Source of the DNA: Clostridiales bacterium | Lineage (GTDB): Bacteria; Bacillota; Clostridia; Tissierellales; Sedimentibacteraceae | Assembly: GCA_003497505.1 (NCBI GenBank) | Contig: DNNV01000356.1 | Coordinates: 1-8,096 of the forward strand | Length of the DNA stretch: 8,096 nt | Direction of reading: 5' to 3' | In this document: piece by piece, positions 5,540 to 8,096 of the stretch | How the letters are laid out: every line of letters starts with the position of its first letter | Position numbering within the stretch: position 1 is the stretch's first letter | The notes under the pieces: model-generated | Told to the model about the DNA's origin: nothing | The model's database searches: none | The model's input: the letters and a program-made list of their open reading frames with translations, nothing else | Position numbers and translations under genes: made by a program

Positions 5540-6881
5540 ATCCGTTTCTCCTTCCTGTCAGAATCATTACCGCCAATATAGCAAATACTGCTCCCATAAC
5601 TGTCAACGCAGAAACATAACCCAGAATCTCTTTTGCATTTCCACCCGATATCACCTTCAAATATGCTTTCAGTGCGACGCCATTAAGTGAAAGGAAGCCA
5701 AGCCTTTGCATGAATTCAGGCATTACATCCAGAGGAAAGAAGCTTCCTCCTAAAAGAGCCATCCCCTGCACAATTGCCGATTCAAATATATTTGCCATCT
5801 TATAGTTACCTGCCCTATATGTAAGTGCTCCCACAAATGACCCCAACCCTGCTACTGCAGCAGCGGCTGAAATACTTATCATGGCTACCGCAATGCGATC
5901 ACCCCATTGCACCTTTAGCGCAAAATGAGAATACACAATCATTATAACTGTCTGAATAATTGCAATTATAAATATGGTAATAGCCTTGCCGGCCAATATT
6001 TCAAATTTATCTGCTCCAGCCACCACCATCCTTTGATACGTCTGATTGTCCTTTTCTTCTAAGAGCATTCTTCCTCCGTGGCCTGCAGCAAAAAGTATGA
6101 ACATTGTCATCATGCCCGCAGCATAATAATCCGCACTGCTGACAGGCTTTCTGCCATCAAGCACCACATCGTCCATATTTACCTCTATTGATTTCATGGT
6201 GCTGCTCATCCCTTCCATCAGCTCATACATGCCGCTAAGGCTGTCACTTCCTGCACCATTTGCCATGGCTGTTTCTATTACTACATTTTTTCCTATAATA
6301 ACCGTAGACATAGCATTGGCATATGCATCCATTAGTGACTTAACTATCTGACCGCTTATACTTTTGTCGGTATGCGTCAAAACCTCAATATTGATTTTGT
6401 TTCTTAGAGGTGTAAGGAAATTTATTTTCATATCATAAATGAATTTCTCCGGAAGAATTACAACAGCAGAAATTTCATCGCTTTTCAAAAGTTTTAATGC
6501 CTGGTCCTGTTCTTCAATTCTGTATGAAATAAACTCTGACACCTTTTCGCTGTCTAAAAAATCATCAAAGAATATTTCATCCGTGATTTCATCAGATGAT
6601 TCCAATAAATCATTTATGTCTCTTTCATCCATGCCGCTTGACAAAAAACTGCTGTTCAGAGCAGCTTCAAAATTTGCTTGATCTTGCTTTTCATCATATT
6701 TTTTCACAACAGCTATATTTACCCGCTCGATAACAGCATTATCGCTGTCAGCAAATGATCCCTTGAGAGCAAAGCTCAATATTGTAGTGAGTATGACCGG
6801 CATCAATATCATAATTGCCAGCGCCTTTTTATCACTGAGTATAATTTTTAAATCCTTTAAAATTATATTTGCAATTTTCAT
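5502..6881 (-). CDS. ABC-2 type transporter permease (first half-transporter)
   Basis: A 459-residue membrane subunit of the same exporter. One helix lies near 20-38 (LAIMILMPVILTTILSFAL), a large extracytoplasmic domain near 40-250 is rich in acidic residues around 85-115, and five C-terminal helices lie near 252-268, 294-316, 330-352, 365-383 and 423-441. GRMLLEEKDNQTYQRMVVAG (270-289) is the probable ATPase-coupling segment, with E..R spacing like the partner's KTWERMLISP. The two permeases share architecture but little obvious identity, so they probably pair as a heterodimer. It starts 10 nt after the ATPase stop, and that stop runs straight into its Shine-Dalgarno (TGAGGGGCGATATATG), which suggests coupled translation. 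The tail is basic and polar. Drug, peptide or lipid export are all possible and I cannot choose between them. Confidence 0.9.
   Translation of the reverse strand: MKIANIILKDLKIILSDKKALAIMILMPVILTTILSFALKGSFADSDNAVIERVNIAVVKKYDEKQDQANFEAALNSSFLSSGMDERDINDLLESSDEITDEIFFDDFLDSEKVSEFISYRIEEQDQALKLLKSDEISAVVILPEKFIYDMKINFLTPLRNKINIEVLTHTDKSISGQIVKSLMDAYANAMSTVIIGKNVVIETAMANGAGSDSLSGMYELMEGMSSTMKSIEVNMDDVVLDGRKPVSSADYYAAGMMTMFILFAAGHGGRMLLEEKDNQTYQRMVVAGADKFEILAGKAITIFIIAIIQTVIMIVYSHFALKVQWGDRIAVAMISISAAAAVAGLGSFVGALTYRAGNYKMANIFESAIVQGMALLGGSFFPLDVMPEFMQRLGFLSLNGVALKAYLKVISGGNAKEILGYVSALTVMGAVFAILAVMILTGRRNGYAEHNKTKSIKA
5548..5553 (-). promoter_or_regulatory. Ribosome binding site inside the upstream permease gene
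   Basis: AAGGAG on the minus strand, 8 nt before the ATG at 5539, lies within the coding end of the first permease. It decides the overlapping start of the second permease. Confidence 0.75.
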
Positions 6882-6891
6882 ATATCGCCCC

Positions 6892-7821
6892 TCAATCCCT
6901 TAAGGCCTTGCCTGTCAGATGCAGGAAAACAGCCTCAAGATTCGGCTTTTTCACATCAATTGATTCAATAAGCCATCCGTTTTCGGTTATTTTAGCAATG
7001 ATTTCCGCTGTAAGTGCAGTAGATCCGCTTACAAATAAAACAATCATATCCTCGTTCAGCCTGGCTTCATATACTCCCTTGATTTCTTTAAGCGCACTTA
7101 GCACGCTATCATTCATTGTGTTAAGCTTGATATTAATCTGAGTTTTTTCTTTTACGAGGTCAATAAGCTCCTGCTTATTTCCGGATGCTATGATTTTCCC
7201 CTCATCCATGATGCATATTTCATTGCACAGATACTCCACCTCTTCCATGTAGTGGCTGGTATAGATAATTGTCATTCCCTGCCTGTTAAGCTCCAGCGCC
7301 GTATCCAGTATATGGTTCCTCGACTGAGGGTCAATTCCCACTGTTGGTTCATCCATAATCAAAATCTCAGGCTTATGCAATAGTGCCGCGCCTATGTTAA
7401 TCCTGCGTTTCATTCCGCCTGAATATTTGTCAACTCTATCCTTCAGCCTGCCGTTCAATCCTATTACATCAGAAACTTCCGCTATCCTTTTCTTCAGTTC
7501 CGCACCCCTGAGACCGTACACGCTGCCCCAGAATGACAAATTTTCATATCCTGACAGTGTAGGATAAAGAGCTATATCCTGTGGAACCACTCCAAGATTT
7601 TTCCTTATGATTCCCGGATTGGACAATATGCTTTTGCCCTCAAGAAACACATCTCCGCTGTCAGGCTCCAGCAATGTTGATATTACTGATATAGTAGTCG
7701 ATTTACCTGCACCGTTCGGTCCAAGAAGTCCAAACACCTTACCCCTGCTAACCTCAAAGCTTACACCTTCAACAGCCTTCACATTATTAAAGCTCTTATA
7801 TAAATTTTCCACCCTAAGCAT
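6892..7821 (-). CDS. ABC exporter ATP-binding protein (CcmA/DrrA type)
   Basis: A 309-residue cytoplasmic ATPase that powers the two permeases downstream. From the ATG at 7821: Walker A GPNGAGKST (34-42), Q-loop Gln81 (VVPQD), ABC signature YSGGMKRR (133-140), Walker B ILIMDEP (153-159) with catalytic Glu158, and H-loop His190 (YTSHYMEE). All key residues are present, so it should hydrolyse ATP. Residues from about 225 form the C-terminal extension common in this group, ending PNLEAVFLHLTGKALRD. The start at 7821 is preferred because GAGGTG sits just upstream at normal spacing and MLRVENLYKSF begins like other family members. A TTG at 7845 would add 8 residues and overlap the previous gene. 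It is separated by 10 nt from each neighbour. The family exports antibiotics, peptides or lipids; the substrate is not evident. Confidence 0.95.
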   Translation of the reverse strand: MLRVENLYKSFNNVKAVEGVSFEVSRGKVFGLLGPNGAGKSTTISVISTLLEPDSGDVFLEGKSILSNPGIIRKNLGVVPQDIALYPTLSGYENLSFWGSVYGLRGAELKKRIAEVSDVIGLNGRLKDRVDKYSGGMKRRINIGAALLHKPEILIMDEPTVGIDPQSRNHILDTALELNRQGMTIIYTSHYMEEVEYLCNEICIMDEGKIIASGNKQELIDLVKEKTQINIKLNTMNDSVLSALKEIKGVYEARLNEDMIVLFVSGSTALTAEIIAKITENGWLIESIDVKKPNLEAVFLHLTGKALRD

Positions 7822-7825
7822 TCTG

Positions 7826-7831
7826 CACCTC
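7826..7831 (-). promoter_or_regulatory. Ribosome binding site deciding the ATPase start
   Basis: GAGGTG directly follows the upstream stop codon (TAAGAGGTGCAGAATG), with 6 nt between the GAGG core and the ATG at 7821. It supports the shorter start over TTG at 7845. Confidence 0.75.
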
Positions 7832-8096
7832 TTATTCCTTATCAAACAGGGATTTCATAACATCAGGTATTTCCTTCGCATTATCTGCTTTAATTGAATT
7901 CTTATCATTAAGAACCGGAAAATCAAATACTTGCTCCTTGTTAATGTCCCAGTTTTTAACGTTTAATTTATAGTCCACTTCTCTAATTATAAGGCTTTTG
8001 TCCTCAGCCTTTATATGAAATTCTATATTTTCACTTACTATATATCCGTCTATATCAACCAAGGCCACATATTTAAGACCTCCAAAATTGATGTAG
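7832..8096 (-). CDS. Unrecognised protein, C-terminal part (5' end outside window)
   Basis: The frame is open to the window edge (…YINFGGLKYVALVDIDGY), so this is the last 87 or so residues of a longer protein. A GTG at 8068 could be read as a start, but the frame continues upstream with plausible protein and no clear ribosome site precedes that GTG. The segment alternates hydrophobic and charged residues in what look like successive beta strands (VDIDGYIVSENIEFHIK, SLIIREVDYKLNVKNW), then EQVFDFPVLND and a charged tail. The strand pattern ending in FDFP recalls LolA/LppX-like lipoprotein-carrier folds, but that is an impression and not a firm match. It ends 10 nt before the ATPase and probably belongs to the same operon, perhaps as an extracytoplasmic accessory to the exporter. 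Confidence 0.7.
   Translation of the reverse strand, partial: YINFGGLKYVALVDIDGYIVSENIEFHIKAEDKSLIIREVDYKLNVKNWDINKEQVFDFPVLNDKNSIKADNAKEIPDVMKSLFDKE

Noticed and set aside
7822..7845. Longer ATPase start at TTG 7845
   Set aside because: It would overlap the previous gene and add MIRNKRCR, which is not typical of the family. The ATG at 7821 has a good GAGGTG at proper spacing.
1..8096. CRISPR arrays, tRNA/rRNA genes, transposase genes, riboswitches
   Set aside because: I saw no regularly spaced direct repeats, no tRNA-like CCA/T-loop patterns, no transposase reading frames, and no long structured leader before the protease.

Overview
This window comes from a low-GC Firmicute, most likely a member of the Clostridia. 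The signs are A/T-rich intergenic DNA, strong AGGAGG-type ribosome binding sites, a clostridial-style methyl-accepting chemotaxis protein, and a membrane-free Lon-like protease of the type common in that class. I cannot name the genus from sequence alone.

Layout. Bases 1-1437 (+) hold the 3' part of a chemotaxis receptor whose start lies before the window. A strong two-way hairpin terminator (1441-1490) separates it from a convergent gene for an 825-residue ATP-dependent Lon-family protease (1500-3977, -). Bases 3978-4369 (392 bp) look empty to a normal gene caller but are densely organised. They hold the protease's promoter region and, on the + strand, a compact cassette that reads as a type I toxin-antitoxin locus of the TxpA/BsrE/BsrG ('holin-like toxin') kind. 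From 8096 down to 4370 (-) runs the distal part of an operon: the C-terminal part of an unrecognised protein, an ABC exporter ATPase, and two ABC-2 type permeases. These genes are 10 nt apart, 10 nt apart and overlapping by 38 nt, so they are almost certainly co-transcribed.

The most interesting region is 4083-4345. A 28-codon gene (4152-4238) encodes a small hydrophobic peptide with the family signature and a Lys tail. Its near-perfect Shine-Dalgarno sits in a hairpin. A perfect 12-bp hairpin overlaps its stop codon and, read on the other strand, is followed by eight T's. That is a textbook terminator for an antisense RNA, and its U-tract is the complement of the Lys codons. Long inverted-repeat arms bracket the gene, so the 5' and 3' ends of the toxin mRNA could pair. 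Because of this symmetry the antisense RNA would begin with a sequence resembling the start of the toxin mRNA.

How the genes work together. The ATPase and two permeases should form one heteromeric exporter, ATPase dimer plus two different ABC-2 half-transporters, of unknown substrate. No clear terminator follows the last permease gene, so its transcripts may run on to the antisense terminator and add to toxin repression. The chemoreceptor and protease appear functionally unrelated to the exporter.
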